64,000 nt of DNA, taken from the NCBI RefSeq assembly GCF_007556755.1, contig NZ_VJOO01000013.1:1-64000 (forward strand), written 5' to 3'. A model generated the notes under the pieces. It worked only from the letters and a program-made list of their open reading frames with translations, was not told the origin of the DNA and made no database searches. The position numbers and the translations under genes were made by a program. Origin of the DNA: Tepidimonas fonticaldi (GTDB taxonomy: Bacteria; Pseudomonadota; Gammaproteobacteria; Burkholderiales; Burkholderiaceae_C). Positions 30,561 through 39,488 of this stretch are shown one piece after another (the stretch's first letter is position 1; each line of letters opens with the position of its first letter).

Positions 30561-30674
30561 GAAAGCAGCCCTAGTCGCGTGCTTTCGACGCCGGAGCGCC
30601 AGGCCTGAGGCACCGCCCCACCCTGTGTGGCACGGGCGCCCGCACCGGGGCCGGCGGCCGGTGATCGAAAGCAC
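30561..30674 (+). promoter_or_regulatory. Candidate switching leader RNA upstream of corA
   Basis: The 363-base gap between hpf and corA contains three related segments. GAAAGCA (30561-30567) can pair with TGCTTTC (30580-30586). The same middle segment, extended to GTGCTTTCGA (30579-30588), can instead pair with TCGAAAGCAC (30665-30674) to close a 76-base domain. The two pairings exclude each other, as in a riboswitch or attenuator. The domain ends 42 bases before the corA start and 30 bases before its ribosome-binding site GGAAG. I do not recognise a named Mg2+ riboswitch. The rest of the gap shows only a possible -10 box (GATAAT, near 30522). Confidence 0.4.
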
Positions 30675-30716
30675 CCCCCGATCATCGTCGCCCCACCCCC
30701 CAGCCGGAAGCGCCCC

Positions 30717-31703
30717 ATGCTCAACGTCTTCACGCTCGTCAACGGCCGCCTGTTCCAGGAAGAAATCGATTCCCTGGAGGATCTGGCCCGCTTCAAACCC
30801 ATCTGGGTCGACATGGAGTCGCCCACCTCCGAGGAGCGCCGCTGGGTGCGGCAGCACTTCGGCCTGTCCATCCCCGAAGACGCCATCGACGACGACATCG
30901 AGGAGTCGGCCCGCTTCTTCGAGGAGGACAACGGCGAGCTGCATGTGCGCTCGGACTTCCTCATCGACGACGAGGACGATCCGCGCCATGTGCGGGTGGC
31001 CTTCATTCTGAACGACCGCAATCCGGACCTCAAAAGCCACGGGGTGCTGTTTTCCATCCACGACGAGGACGTGCCGGTCTTTCGCCTGCTGCGGCTGCGG
31101 GCGCGACGCATGCCGGGCCTGATCGACGACGCCAAGGACGTGCTGCTGAGCCTGTACGACACCGACGCGGAGTACTGCGCCGACACGCTCGAGGACATTT
31201 ACGAGGACCTGGAGCGCATCAGCACCAAAGTGCTGTCCGGGCAGGTGACGGACGACATCGCAACCGAGGTGCTGGCGGCCATCGCCCGCCACGAGGACAT
31301 GTCGGGCCGCATCCGCCGCAACATGATGGACACGCGGCGCGCGGTCAGCTTCATGATGCGCTCGCGCATGCTGTCGGCCGAGCAGTTCGAGGACGCCCGC
31401 CAGATTCTGCGCGACCTGGATTCGCTGGACAGCCACACCGCCTTTCTGTTCGAGAAGATCAACTTCCTGATGGATGCCACGATCGGCTTCATCAACATCA
31501 ACCAGAACAAGATCATCAAGATCTTCTCGGTGGCGTCGGTCGCGCTGCTGCCGCCGACGCTGATTGCCAGCATTTATGGCATGAACTTCCAGTTCATGCC
31601 CGAGCTCGAGTGGCGCTTGGGCTACCCGTTCGCCTTGGCGTTGATGGTGGCCAGCGCCCTGGGGCCCATGTGGTATTTCCGCCGGCGCGGCTGGTTGAAG
31701 TAA
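30717..31703 (+). CDS. corA: CorA-type magnesium/cobalt transporter
   Basis: CorA is a homopentameric inner-membrane channel for Mg2+ and other divalent cations. The 328-residue protein has a long cytoplasmic alpha/beta and coiled-coil region. Two C-terminal membrane helices follow, and the signature YGMNF sits at the end of the first (near residue 288, [13 protein letters not shown]). The tail RRRGWLK is a positive-inside end. ATG 30717 is preceded by GGAAG at a good distance. A leader with alternative pairings lies upstream (30561-30674), so magnesium-dependent control is possible. Confidence 0.93.
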   Translation: MLNVFTLVNGRLFQEEIDSLEDLARFKPIWVDMESPTSEERRWVRQHFGLSIPEDAIDDDIEESARFFEEDNGELHVRSDFLIDDEDDPRHVRVAFILNDRNPDLKSHGVLFSIHDEDVPVFRLLRLRARRMPGLIDDAKDVLLSLYDTDAEYCADTLEDIYEDLERISTKVLSGQVTDDIATEVLAAIARHEDMSGRIRRNMMDTRRAVSFMMRSRMLSAEQFEDARQILRDLDSLDSHTAFLFEKINFLMDATIGFININQNKIIKIFSVASVALLPPTLIASIYGMNFQFMPELEWRLGYPFALALMVASALGPMWYFRRRGWLK

Positions 31704-31926
31704 GTTCGGCATCCCAATCAGCGGGATGTGGCCGTCGCCTCCCGCCGTGTGCTCATCGGCCCGCCGTTGCCCGTGGACCGGGTATGGCAGCGCGTGGATA
31801 TGCGCGCGCAGGCGCGACTGACCATCCCCCATCGGGACTACGCCATCGGAACGATGAAACGACGCGCGCGGCGGCGGCGCTTGGGTGTCCAATTACGCTC
31901 GTCAATCCACACCGCCCCCGCCCGCC

Positions 31927-34386
31927 ATGGACCGAGCTCTACCGACCGACCCCCTGCCCGCGCTGCCCCCGCAGCCGATCAGTCTGGACGTGCTGCGCGA
32001 AAAATACCTCAAACCCGGCGAGCAGAGCGTGGACGATTTGTTCGACCGCGTGGCGCGCGCCGTAGCCGACGCCGAGGCACCCGAGCAACGCGCCCTGTGG
32101 GCAGCGCGTTTTCGCCAGCATCTGGCTGCTGGCGCCATTGGTGCCGGACGCATCATGAGCGCGGCGGGCACGGGCATCCAGGCCACGCTCATCAATTGCT
32201 TCGTGCAGCCGGTGGGCGACTGCATTCAAGGCAGCGACGAGGACGGTTACCCCGGTATTTATGAGGCGCTGCGTGAGGCGGCCGAGACCATGCGCCGCGG
32301 TGGGGGTGTGGGCTACGATTTTTCGCGCATTCGCCCGCGTGGCGCGCGCGTGCACGGTACGGCCTCCACCGCCAGTGGACCGTGCAGCTACATCAACGTA
32401 TTCGACCAGTCGTGCGCCACCGTGGAAAGCGCCGGTGCACGCCGGGGCGCCCAGATGGCCGTACTGCGCATCGACCACCCCGACGTACTGGACTTCATCA
32501 CCGCCAAACGCACGCCGGGGCGCTGGAATAACTTCAACGTTTCGGTGGCGGTACCGGATGCCTTCGTCGAGGCGGTGCAAGCCGACGCCGCGTGGGAGTT
32601 GGTGCACCGCGCCGAACCCGGCGACGAGCTCAAAGCCGCCGGCGCCACCCAGCGCGCCGACGGTCTTTGGGTATACCGGCGCTTGCCGGCGCGCGAGCTG
32701 TGGGACACCATCATGCGCTCGGCCTACGATTTCGCCGAGCCGGGCGTGTTGTTCATCGACGCCATCAACCGTGACAACAATCTGCGCGCCCTCGAACACA
32801 TCGAGGCGACCAATCCCTGCGGCGAGCAACCCCTGCCGCCTTATGGGTGCTGTTGCCTGGGTCCTCTGATCCTGCCGCGCTTCGTACGGCATCCGTTCGG
32901 ACACGGCGGCCCTGCGACGTTCGACTTCGACGCCTTTGCGCAGGCGGTGGCGGTACAGGTGCGGCTGCTGGACAATGTACTGGACATCACCCACTGGCCT
33001 TTGCCGCAACAGCGCGCCGAAGCGCAGGCCAAACGCCGCATCGGCGTGGGCTTCACGGGGTTGGGGGACGCCTTGATTTTGCTCGGGCTGCGCTACGACC
33101 GTGCCGAGGGGCGGACGATGGCGCAGCGCATCGCGCGCACACTGCGCGACGCGGCTTACCATGCCTCGGTGGAGCTGGCGCGCGAGAAGGGCGCCTTCCC
33201 ATGCTTCGACGCCGACACGTATCTGGCCGAGGGGACTTTCGCCAGCCGCCTGCCCGAAGCACTGCAAGCGGCGATTCGCACGCACGGTATCCGCAACAGC
33301 CACCTGCTGTCGATCGCGCCCACCGGCACGGTCAGTCTGGCTTTTGCCGACAACGCCTCCAATGGCATCGAGCCGGCGTTTGCGTGGACGTACACGCGCC
33401 GCAAGCGCCAAGCCGATGGCAGCCATAGCACTTACGAGGTGCAGGATCACGCCTGGCGCCTGTACCGGGCGCTTTTCGGATCGCACGCATCACTGACCGA
33501 GGCCTTTGTTGGCGCGCTGGAGATTGCTCCGGCCGACCATGTCGCGATGATGGAGGCAGTGCAGCCATTCATCGATTCGGCCATCTCCAAAACCGTCAAC
33601 GTACCCGCGGACTGCCCCTACGACGCGTTTCGCGACTTGTATTTGCACGCCTGGCGCGCCGGCCTCAAGGGGCTGACCACCTATCGGCCCAACGACATCG
33701 TCGGCTCGGTGTTGAGCACCGCGGCAGAGCCGGCGAGAGCCAAGGACGCCGCGCAAGCCGCTGCCGCCGACCCGATGCGCGCCGTCATCGAGAAGCGTCC
33801 GCGCGGCGCGCTGGATGCCGTGGCGGAAAAAATCGAGTACTGGACCGCCGAAGGCCCCAAGACCCTATATCTGATCGTGTCGTTTCTGCCGGTGCGCTTG
33901 CCCGACGGCAGCGTCGCGCAGCGCGCCATCGAGTTCTTCATGCCGGTTGGGCAAAGCGGCGAGTCCCAGCAGTGGATCTCGGCCAGCATGCGCCTGCTGT
34001 CACTGGCGGCGCGTGGTGGGTTCTTGGAGCGGGCACTGGCCGACATGCGCAAGGTGGTGTGGGATCGCGGTCCGGTGCGACTGGGTGAACGCCTGCGCAG
34101 CGACGGCACTCGCGTGCCCTTGTGGGACGACTCGGAAGTGGCCGCCATCGCCTATGCCATTCAGCAGATCATCGAGCGCAAAAGCGCCGGCCACGCCGCT
34201 GGCGCGGACCCGACAGCGGCAGTACCTGCCCCGACCGAGGGCGGAGATGCCGAGCCCAACGGCAATCCGCTTGCCCACACACCGTTGGCTGGCCGCAAGT
34301 GCCCGGAATGCGGCGCCCGCGCCCTCATCCGCCGCGATGGCTGCGAATACTGCACCGCCTGCGGCCACATCGGGGCCTGCGGTTGA
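31927..34386 (+). CDS. nrdJ: Adenosylcobalamin-dependent (class II) ribonucleoside-diphosphate reductase
   Basis: NrdJ makes deoxyribonucleotides using coenzyme B12 and works with or without oxygen. The 819-residue protein shows the RNR core: [12 protein letters not shown] with the first redox Cys, [15 protein letters not shown], and the active-site loop [16 protein letters not shown] near residue 297. [20 protein letters not shown] and [18 protein letters not shown] follow. A zinc-ribbon tail has CPECGARAL and [13 protein letters not shown], whose cysteines re-reduce the active site. ATG 31927 is preferred to a GTG at 31885. The 223-base gap before it shows no cobalamin riboswitch. It opens the low-oxygen island and is 11 bases from ubiU. 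Class II suits nitrate-respiring cells because NO inhibits iron-dependent RNRs. Confidence 0.92.
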   Translation: MDRALPTDPLPALPPQPISLDVLREKYLKPGEQSVDDLFDRVARAVADAEAPEQRALWAARFRQHLAAGAIGAGRIMSAAGTGIQATLINCFVQPVGDCIQGSDEDGYPGIYEALREAAETMRRGGGVGYDFSRIRPRGARVHGTASTASGPCSYINVFDQSCATVESAGARRGAQMAVLRIDHPDVLDFITAKRTPGRWNNFNVSVAVPDAFVEAVQADAAWELVHRAEPGDELKAAGATQRADGLWVYRRLPARELWDTIMRSAYDFAEPGVLFIDAINRDNNLRALEHIEATNPCGEQPLPPYGCCCLGPLILPRFVRHPFGHGGPATFDFDAFAQAVAVQVRLLDNVLDITHWPLPQQRAEAQAKRRIGVGFTGLGDALILLGLRYDRAEGRTMAQRIARTLRDAAYHASVELAREKGAFPCFDADTYLAEGTFASRLPEALQAAIRTHGIRNSHLLSIAPTGTVSLAFADNASNGIEPAFAWTYTRRKRQADGSHSTYEVQDHAWRLYRALFGSHASLTEAFVGALEIAPADHVAMMEAVQPFIDSAISKTVNVPADCPYDAFRDLYLHAWRAGLKGLTTYRPNDIVGSVLSTAAEPARAKDAAQAAAADPMRAVIEKRPRGALDAVAEKIEYWTAEGPKTLYLIVSFLPVRLPDGSVAQRAIEFFMPVGQSGESQQWISASMRLLSLAARGGFLERALADMRKVVWDRGPVRLGERLRSDGTRVPLWDDSEVAAIAYAIQQIIERKSAGHAAGADPTAAVPAPTEGGDAEPNGNPLAHTPLAGRKCPECGARALIRRDGCEYCTACGHIGACG

Positions 34387-34397
34387 AGGAGCACACG

Positions 34398-35396
34398 ATG
34401 GATCTCGTATGTCCCGCCGGGACTCTGCCAGCCCTCAAAGAAGCGGTCAACCACGGCGCCAACGCCGTCTATCTTGGCTTGCGTGACGACACCAACGCAC
34501 GCAATTTCGCTGGGTTGAACTTCGACGAACCGGCGTTGCGCGAGGGCATCGCGTACGCGCATGCCCGCGGGTGCCAAGTGTTCATCGCCATCAATACGTA
34601 CCCACAGGCCGCCGCGCCACAACGCTGGCAACAGGCCGTCGACAAAGCCGTGCAACTCGGTGCCGATGCCGTGATTTTGGCCGATCCGGGCTTGATGCAA
34701 TACGCGCGCCTCCACCACCCGCAGTTGCGCCTGCATTTATCGGTACAAGGATCCGCCACCAACGATGAAGCCATCAACTTCTATCACCGGCAATTCGGTA
34801 TCGCGCGCGCCGTTTTGCCGCGCGTGCTGTCTTTGGAGCAAGTACGTCACGTCGTGCAACGCACGCCGGTAGAAATCGAAGTATTCGGATTTGGCAGCCT
34901 CTGCGTCATGGTCGAAGGCCGCTGCGCGCTGTCGTCTTATGTCACGGCGGAAGCCCCCAACACACATGGGGTGTGCTCGCCCGCCAAAGCGGTGCGCTGG
35001 CAACAAACCCCACGCGGGCTCGAATCACGTTTGAACGGCGTGCTCATCGACCGCTACGACGCCACGGAAAACGCTGGCTATCCCACGTTGTGCAAAGGCC
35101 GCTTCGCCGTCGAAGATCAAGACGCCAGCTATGCCATCGAGGAGCCGACCAGCCTCAATACGCTGACGATACTGCCGCAGTTGCTGCAAATCGGGGTCAA
35201 GGCGATCAAGATCGAAGGCCGTCAACGCAGTCCGGCCTACGTCGCCCAAGTCACGCGCGTGTGGCGCGAAGCTATCGATCACTGCCGCGCACAGCCCTTG
35301 CATTTCGCACCACGCGGCTCCTGGATGGCCGCACTCGACGCGCTAGCCGAAGGCCAGCAGCACACCCTCGGCGCCTACCACCGCCCCTGGAAGTGA
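34398..35396 (+). CDS. ubiU: Oxygen-independent ubiquinone hydroxylation protein UbiU
   Basis: UbiU forms a heterodimer with UbiV and hydroxylates ubiquinone precursors without oxygen. The 332-residue U32-peptidase-like protein has Cys169, Cys176, Cys193 and Cys232, the same positions as the four cysteines that ligate the 4Fe-4S cluster in E. coli UbiU. They lie in GSLCVMVEGRC, THGVCSPAK and PTLCKGRF. The N-terminus MDLVCPAGTLPALKEAVNHG is typical. It follows nrdJ by 11 bases with AAGGAG as ribosome-binding site, and ubiV starts three bases after its stop. Its GC content is clearly below that of the housekeeping genes. Confidence 0.95.
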   Translation: MDLVCPAGTLPALKEAVNHGANAVYLGLRDDTNARNFAGLNFDEPALREGIAYAHARGCQVFIAINTYPQAAAPQRWQQAVDKAVQLGADAVILADPGLMQYARLHHPQLRLHLSVQGSATNDEAINFYHRQFGIARAVLPRVLSLEQVRHVVQRTPVEIEVFGFGSLCVMVEGRCALSSYVTAEAPNTHGVCSPAKAVRWQQTPRGLESRLNGVLIDRYDATENAGYPTLCKGRFAVEDQDASYAIEEPTSLNTLTILPQLLQIGVKAIKIEGRQRSPAYVAQVTRVWREAIDHCRAQPLHFAPRGSWMAALDALAEGQQHTLGAYHRPWK

Positions 35397-35399
35397 ACC

Positions 35400-36317
35400 A
35401 TGAAACTCGCCCTTGGTCCTCTGTTGTATTACTGGCCGCGTCAGACGGTTTTCGATTTCTACGAGGCCGTGGCGCACACGCCGATCGATTTCGTCTATCT
35501 AGGCGAGGTGGTGTGCTCGCGCCGACACGAAGTGCGCTGGGAGGACTGGCTCGACATCGCGCGCCTGCTGCAAGCGATGGGTAAGACGCCGGTACTGTCC
35601 AGTCTGGTGTTGCTGGAGTCGGGTTCGGACGTGGCCATGATGCGCAAAATCATGAACAACGGTGCCTACCTGGTCGAGGCAAACGACATGGGGGCGCTGG
35701 GTGTATGCGCTGGCCACATCCCCTTTGTTGCCGGTCCGCACCTCAATGTCTACAACATCCCGACCTTGCACTGGGTCGCTTCACTGGGTGCGACGCGCTG
35801 GGTGGCTCCGTTGGAAATGCGGCGCGACGACTTGGCACTGCTGTGTCAACAACGCCCGGCCGACCTGCAGACCGAGGTTTTCGTACACGGGCGCTTGCCG
35901 CTTGCTTTTTCCGCGCGCTGCTTTACCGCCCGGCACCGCGGCTTGCCCAAAGACGACTGCCGATTTGGCTGCCAAGACTATCCCGACGGCTTGTTGGTAC
36001 GAACCCGCGAGGGCAGCCCATTTCTGGTGCTCAACGGCATTCAAACCCAGTCAGCCGCGGTTCACAGCCTGATCGATGCGTGGCCGCAATTGTTGGCACT
36101 GAACATCGATGTCGTGCGCATCAGCCCACAGTCGCACCACACGATCGATATCGTGCATCTGTATGACATGCTGCGTCGCGGTGAGACCACTCCGCAAGCA
36201 GCACGCGCACGGCTGCAGGACTGGCTCCATGCCGACGAGTGCAACGGCTACTGGTACGGCCACCCTGGCATGGCGCGGGTGAACGACGCCGAACCCACCA
36301 TTCCGACCTGCACGTGA
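35400..36317 (+). CDS. ubiV: Oxygen-independent ubiquinone hydroxylation protein UbiV
   Basis: UbiV is the partner of UbiU. The 305-residue protein has Cys39 ([10 protein letters not shown]), Cys174, Cys187 and Cys191 ([11 protein letters not shown]). E. coli UbiV uses Cys39, 180, 193 and 197, so the spacing 13 and 4 of the last three is identical. The segment [13 protein letters not shown] and the ending [10 protein letters not shown] are typical of the family. It starts three bases after ubiU, and its stop overlaps a possible GTG start of ubiT. The tight packing suggests obligatory co-expression of the U-V complex. Confidence 0.95.
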   Translation: MKLALGPLLYYWPRQTVFDFYEAVAHTPIDFVYLGEVVCSRRHEVRWEDWLDIARLLQAMGKTPVLSSLVLLESGSDVAMMRKIMNNGAYLVEANDMGALGVCAGHIPFVAGPHLNVYNIPTLHWVASLGATRWVAPLEMRRDDLALLCQQRPADLQTEVFVHGRLPLAFSARCFTARHRGLPKDDCRFGCQDYPDGLLVRTREGSPFLVLNGIQTQSAAVHSLIDAWPQLLALNIDVVRISPQSHHTIDIVHLYDMLRRGETTPQAARARLQDWLHADECNGYWYGHPGMARVNDAEPTIPTCT

Positions 36318-36847
36318 TCCGCCTGCCCATGTCGTCCCCCTCCCCACCAGCGCCTGTCGCCACCATGCCCGCCCCACTGCGGGCGCTCGTGCGTCGCCTG
36401 CCCGGGCTACCGGGCAGCGTTGCCTTAGCCTTGGCACTCAATGCGGCGCTACGGCCACGCATACCAAGCGAGGTGTTGACCACTTTGTGCGGCCGGCGAA
36501 TTCGGCTGCTGGTGCAAGACATCGATGTCCGTTTCGACGTCACAGTGCACGATGGCCTATTTCGCCCCTGCACCGGGAACGGCGCCGCGGACCTGACCAT
36601 CGGCGCCAAAGCAATCGATTTCATTCGCCTGGCGCGCCGCGAAATCGACGCCGACACCCTCTTTTTCAATCGGCGGCTACACATGGAAGGCGACACGGAA
36701 CTCGGTTTGTTGCTCAAAAACACCCTCGATACCGTTGAGCTACCTTCCTTCTGGCAAGCCCTGCCGCCGCCCGCGCAGTGGCCTTCGCTGGTGCGCCATA
36801 CCCTCCCTCCATTGTCTTGCGCTGACCACCGCCATGAACACTCTTGA
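36314..36847 (+). CDS. ubiT: Ubiquinone biosynthesis accessory factor UbiT (SCP2 domain)
   Basis: UbiT is the SCP2 lipid-binding factor needed for anaerobic ubiquinone synthesis, replacing the aerobic UbiJ. The product of about 177 residues shows [12 protein letters not shown] and the strongly conserved [20 protein letters not shown] followed by [12 protein letters not shown]. These match E. coli UbiT almost word for word. Two starts are possible: GTG at 36314, overlapping the ubiV stop as GTGA, or ATG at 36329. I show the first because coupling is common in this operon. The 3' end overlaps the next gene by 14 bases. Confidence 0.9.
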   Translation: MIRLPMSSPSPPAPVATMPAPLRALVRRLPGLPGSVALALALNAALRPRIPSEVLTTLCGRRIRLLVQDIDVRFDVTVHDGLFRPCTGNGAADLTIGAKAIDFIRLARREIDADTLFFNRRLHMEGDTELGLLLKNTLDTVELPSFWQALPPPAQWPSLVRHTLPPLSCADHRHEHS

Positions 36848-37253
36848 CCGTCATCGGTTGCCGTTGGTTTATGCCTGTTCGGGTTGCTCCAACGTCGCTC
36901 AGTTGGCCAATTACATCGCCGTGCGTCTGGACCGCGAGGGTGAGGCCGAGATGTCGTGCATCGCAGGCGTAGGGGGCGATGTCGCGCCTTTGGTGCGGCT
37001 GGCACGTTCTGGCCGTCCGATCGTCGCCATCGATGGATGTCCGCTGGCCTGCGTGCGCCACTGCCTGCAGCGACATGGTGTCGAACCCACGCAGTACCAC
37101 ATGCTGTACGAGCACGGATTGCGCAAGCGCATGCACGAAGACGTTTCGCCACAGCAGGCGCAAATGCTGCTGCAGCGCGTACGCGCGCAGGTGCGCGAAT
37201 TGCACCTTGCACCGACACCCGCCCCGGCAAGCATAGCAGCGCATGCCGGCTGA
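36834..37253 (+). CDS. DGC-domain putative zinc-binding protein within the anaerobic ubi operon
   Basis: This 139-residue protein has six cysteines in the DGC-family pattern: Cys15 and Cys18 (YACSGCSNVAQ), Cys42 (SCIAGVGG), and Cys69, Cys73, Cys77 in AIDGCPLACVRHCL, which holds the Asp-Gly-Cys that names the domain. The function of the family is unknown; metal binding is inferred from the cysteines. It overlaps ubiT by 14 bases, and ubiX begins 16 bases after its stop. It therefore sits inside a continuous operon for ubiquinone synthesis and is a candidate metal or iron-sulfur delivery factor for UbiU/UbiV, which is inference from position only. Confidence 0.85.
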   Translation: MNTLDRHRLPLVYACSGCSNVAQLANYIAVRLDREGEAEMSCIAGVGGDVAPLVRLARSGRPIVAIDGCPLACVRHCLQRHGVEPTQYHMLYEHGLRKRMHEDVSPQQAQMLLQRVRAQVRELHLAPTPAPASIAAHAG

Positions 37254-37269
37254 GCGAAGGAGAGATGAC

Positions 37270-37872
37270 GTGTCACCTCGACGCGTGCTCATTGCGCTGA
37301 CCGGTGCCAGTGGTGCGATTTACGGGTGGCGTCTGCTGCTGGCGTTGCGTGACTGCCCGGGACTGGAGCGACACCTGGTGGTGTCGGCTGCGGGTGTGAG
37401 CACGCTGCGCCACGAGTTGCAGCGCGATGTGGGCGAACTGGCTGCCCTGGTCGACGTCGTCTACGACGTCGATGCCATCGGTGCAGCGCCGGCCAGCGGT
37501 TCATTCCGCTGCGATGCGATGGCCATCGTGCCTTGCTCGATGCGAACCGTTGCGGCCATCGCCCACGGTCTGAGCGACAACCTGATCACGCGAGCTGCCG
37601 ATGTGATGCTCAAGGAACGGCGACGCTTGGTGCTGGTGCCGCGCGAGACCCCATTGCATCTCGGACATCTGCGCCGCTTGAGCATGCTGGCCGAGCTCGG
37701 GGCGGTGATCTGTCCACCGATGCCCGCGTTTTACCTGCATCCACAAACCATCGACGATGTGGTCGACGCGACCGTGGCGCGTGTGCTGGACTTGCTCGGC
37801 ATCGAGTACGCTGCAGCGGCGCGCTGGACGGGATTGCACACCGCTGCGTCGTCTGCTCGCCCTGTCGCATGA
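37270..37872 (+). CDS. ubiX: Flavin prenyltransferase UbiX
   Basis: UbiX makes prenylated FMN, the cofactor of the decarboxylase UbiD. The 200-residue protein shows [19 protein letters not shown] near residues 5-23 and [35 protein letters not shown] and the active-site region [18 protein letters not shown] complete the pattern. The GTG start at 37270 has AAGGAG eight bases upstream and is preferred to an ATG at 37243 that would overlap the previous gene. Its stop overlaps the ubiD start as ATGA. UbiX and UbiD act together in the decarboxylation of octaprenyl-hydroxybenzoate. Confidence 0.93.
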   Translation: MSPRRVLIALTGASGAIYGWRLLLALRDCPGLERHLVVSAAGVSTLRHELQRDVGELAALVDVVYDVDAIGAAPASGSFRCDAMAIVPCSMRTVAAIAHGLSDNLITRAADVMLKERRRLVLVPRETPLHLGHLRRLSMLAELGAVICPPMPAFYLHPQTIDDVVDATVARVLDLLGIEYAAAARWTGLHTAASSARPVA

Positions 37873-39356
37873 AAGCACCTGATAGTCTGCGCGCATTCGC
37901 CGCCGAGCTCGAGCGCTGCGGGCAGTTGCGCCGCATCCAGGAATCGGTGTCCCCGCACCTGGAGATGACCGCCTTGTGCGACCGTGTCCTGCGCCGTGGC
38001 GGACCCGCATTGCTGTTCGAGCGCCCCCAAGGCTACACCATACCGGTGCTGGCCAACCTGTTTGGTTCCTCCGAGCGCATCGCACGCGCCCTGGGGTTGG
38101 AGCATGTATCGGAGCTTCGCCGGCTCGGACAGTGGCTGGCTGACCTCAAAGAGCCACGCATACCGGAGAACTGGGGTGAAGTCGCCGGCTTGGGGCGAAC
38201 CGCGCGTGCGCTGTGGCACATGCGCCCGGCCACGGTACGCGATGCCCCTTGTCAAGAAGAGGTACTGGAAGGTGCGGCAGTGGACCTGGAGGCACTACCG
38301 TTGCAACACTGCTGGCCTGGCGATGCCGCTCCCCTGCTGACGTGGGGCGTGGTCATCACCCGTGGCCCGCTGCAACGGCGCCAGAACCTGGGCATTTACC
38401 GCCAGCAGCGATTGGCGCGCCATCAGCTCATCATACGCTGGTTGGCGCACCGCGGCGGCGCACAAGATTTTCTGGCGCATACCCGGCTGCACCCCGGGCA
38501 ACCGTTTCCAATGGCCGTGGCCATCGGCGCCGATCCGGCAACCCTCCTGGCGGCGGTCATGCCCGTGCCCGATGCGCTGTCTGAGTACCACGTCGCTGGG
38601 CTTTTGCGCGGCGCGCGCACCGAAGTGGTACCCGCTCTGAGCGTGCCCCTGGAAGTACCCGCCCAGGCCGAAATCGTACTCGAGGGTCACATTTACCCCG
38701 ACCCCGACCACCCCAGCGGCTGGCAACACGCACCCGAGGGCCCTTTTGGCGACCACACCGGCTACTACAACGAGGTGGCCGAATTTCCGGTATTGACGGT
38801 CGATCGCATCACGCGGCGCCGCGCCCCCTGGTACCACTCTACCTATACGGGTAAGCCGCCAGATGAACCGGCGGTGTTGGGCATGGCGCTCAACGAGCTG
38901 TTCATCCCCTTGCTCCAGCGCCAATTTCCCGAAATCGTAGACTTTTACTTGCCGCCTCAGGCGTGCAGCTACCGTCTGGCCGTCGTCAGTATTCGTAAAG
39001 GCTACCCGGGGCACGCACGACGCATCATGATGGGCATCTGGGGTTGCCTGCAGCAGTTCTCGTACACCAAATTTATCATCGTCGTCGATGACGATATCGA
39101 CATCCGTGACTGGGGCGATGTGGTGTGGGCGCTGACCACCCGCTGTGATCCGGTCCGAGACTGCGTACTCATCGAACGAACGCCCATCGATTATCTGGAC
39201 TTCGCCTCGCCCGTGAGCGGACTGGGTGGCAAGATGGGATTGGACGCCACCCACAAATGGCCTGGCGAGACATCGCGTGAATGGGGGCGTTCCATCGCGA
39301 TGGATACCGCCGTACAAGCTCGCATGGACGCTCTTGCCAGCAAGCTGGGCCTGTGA
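37869..39356 (+). CDS. ubiD: 4-hydroxy-3-polyprenylbenzoate decarboxylase UbiD
   Basis: UbiD removes the carboxyl group of the ubiquinone precursor using prenylated FMN. The 495-residue protein has the family segments [31 protein letters not shown] and [19 protein letters not shown], plus the C-terminal [20 protein letters not shown]. The length agrees with E. coli UbiD (497). It is the last gene of the nrdJ-ubiUVT-DGC-ubiXD run. The genome probably has another ubiX-ubiD pair for aerobic growth; this cannot be tested from the window. Confidence 0.94.
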   Translation: MKAPDSLRAFAAELERCGQLRRIQESVSPHLEMTALCDRVLRRGGPALLFERPQGYTIPVLANLFGSSERIARALGLEHVSELRRLGQWLADLKEPRIPENWGEVAGLGRTARALWHMRPATVRDAPCQEEVLEGAAVDLEALPLQHCWPGDAAPLLTWGVVITRGPLQRRQNLGIYRQQRLARHQLIIRWLAHRGGAQDFLAHTRLHPGQPFPMAVAIGADPATLLAAVMPVPDALSEYHVAGLLRGARTEVVPALSVPLEVPAQAEIVLEGHIYPDPDHPSGWQHAPEGPFGDHTGYYNEVAEFPVLTVDRITRRRAPWYHSTYTGKPPDEPAVLGMALNELFIPLLQRQFPEIVDFYLPPQACSYRLAVVSIRKGYPGHARRIMMGIWGCLQQFSYTKFIIVVDDDIDIRDWGDVVWALTTRCDPVRDCVLIERTPIDYLDFASPVSGLGGKMGLDATHKWPGETSREWGRSIAMDTAVQARMDALASKLGL

Positions 39357-39459
39357 CCGGCTGCCAAACGGCTTGACCGGGCGCTCGCGCGGGGTCTGCG
39401 CCAGGCCGCTTGCCATTCCTATCCACGCGGCGCTTGGACCGCGCCCTGCGGCACCACAA

Positions 39460-39482
39460 AAGATGTATATAGAATGCATAAT
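39460..39482 (+). promoter_or_regulatory. NsrR-like operator upstream of ccoG
   Basis: The 23-base stretch has two 11-base half sites around one central base: AAGATGTATAT and GAATGCATAAT. It matches the NsrR consensus of two AAGATGYATTT-type half sites in inverted orientation at most central positions. The site ends six bases before the ccoG start. A box of the same pattern lies between nsrR and ric (41966-41988), and both share TGTATAT and ATGCATA at identical spacing. NO-responsive repression of ccoG is inferred. Confidence 0.7.
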
Positions 39483-39488
39483 ATATGG

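Noticed and set aside
31704-31926. Cobalamin riboswitch before the B12-dependent reductase
   Set aside because: The conserved B12-box pattern is not visible; only a short 6-bp hairpin (31710-31728) without a T run is present.
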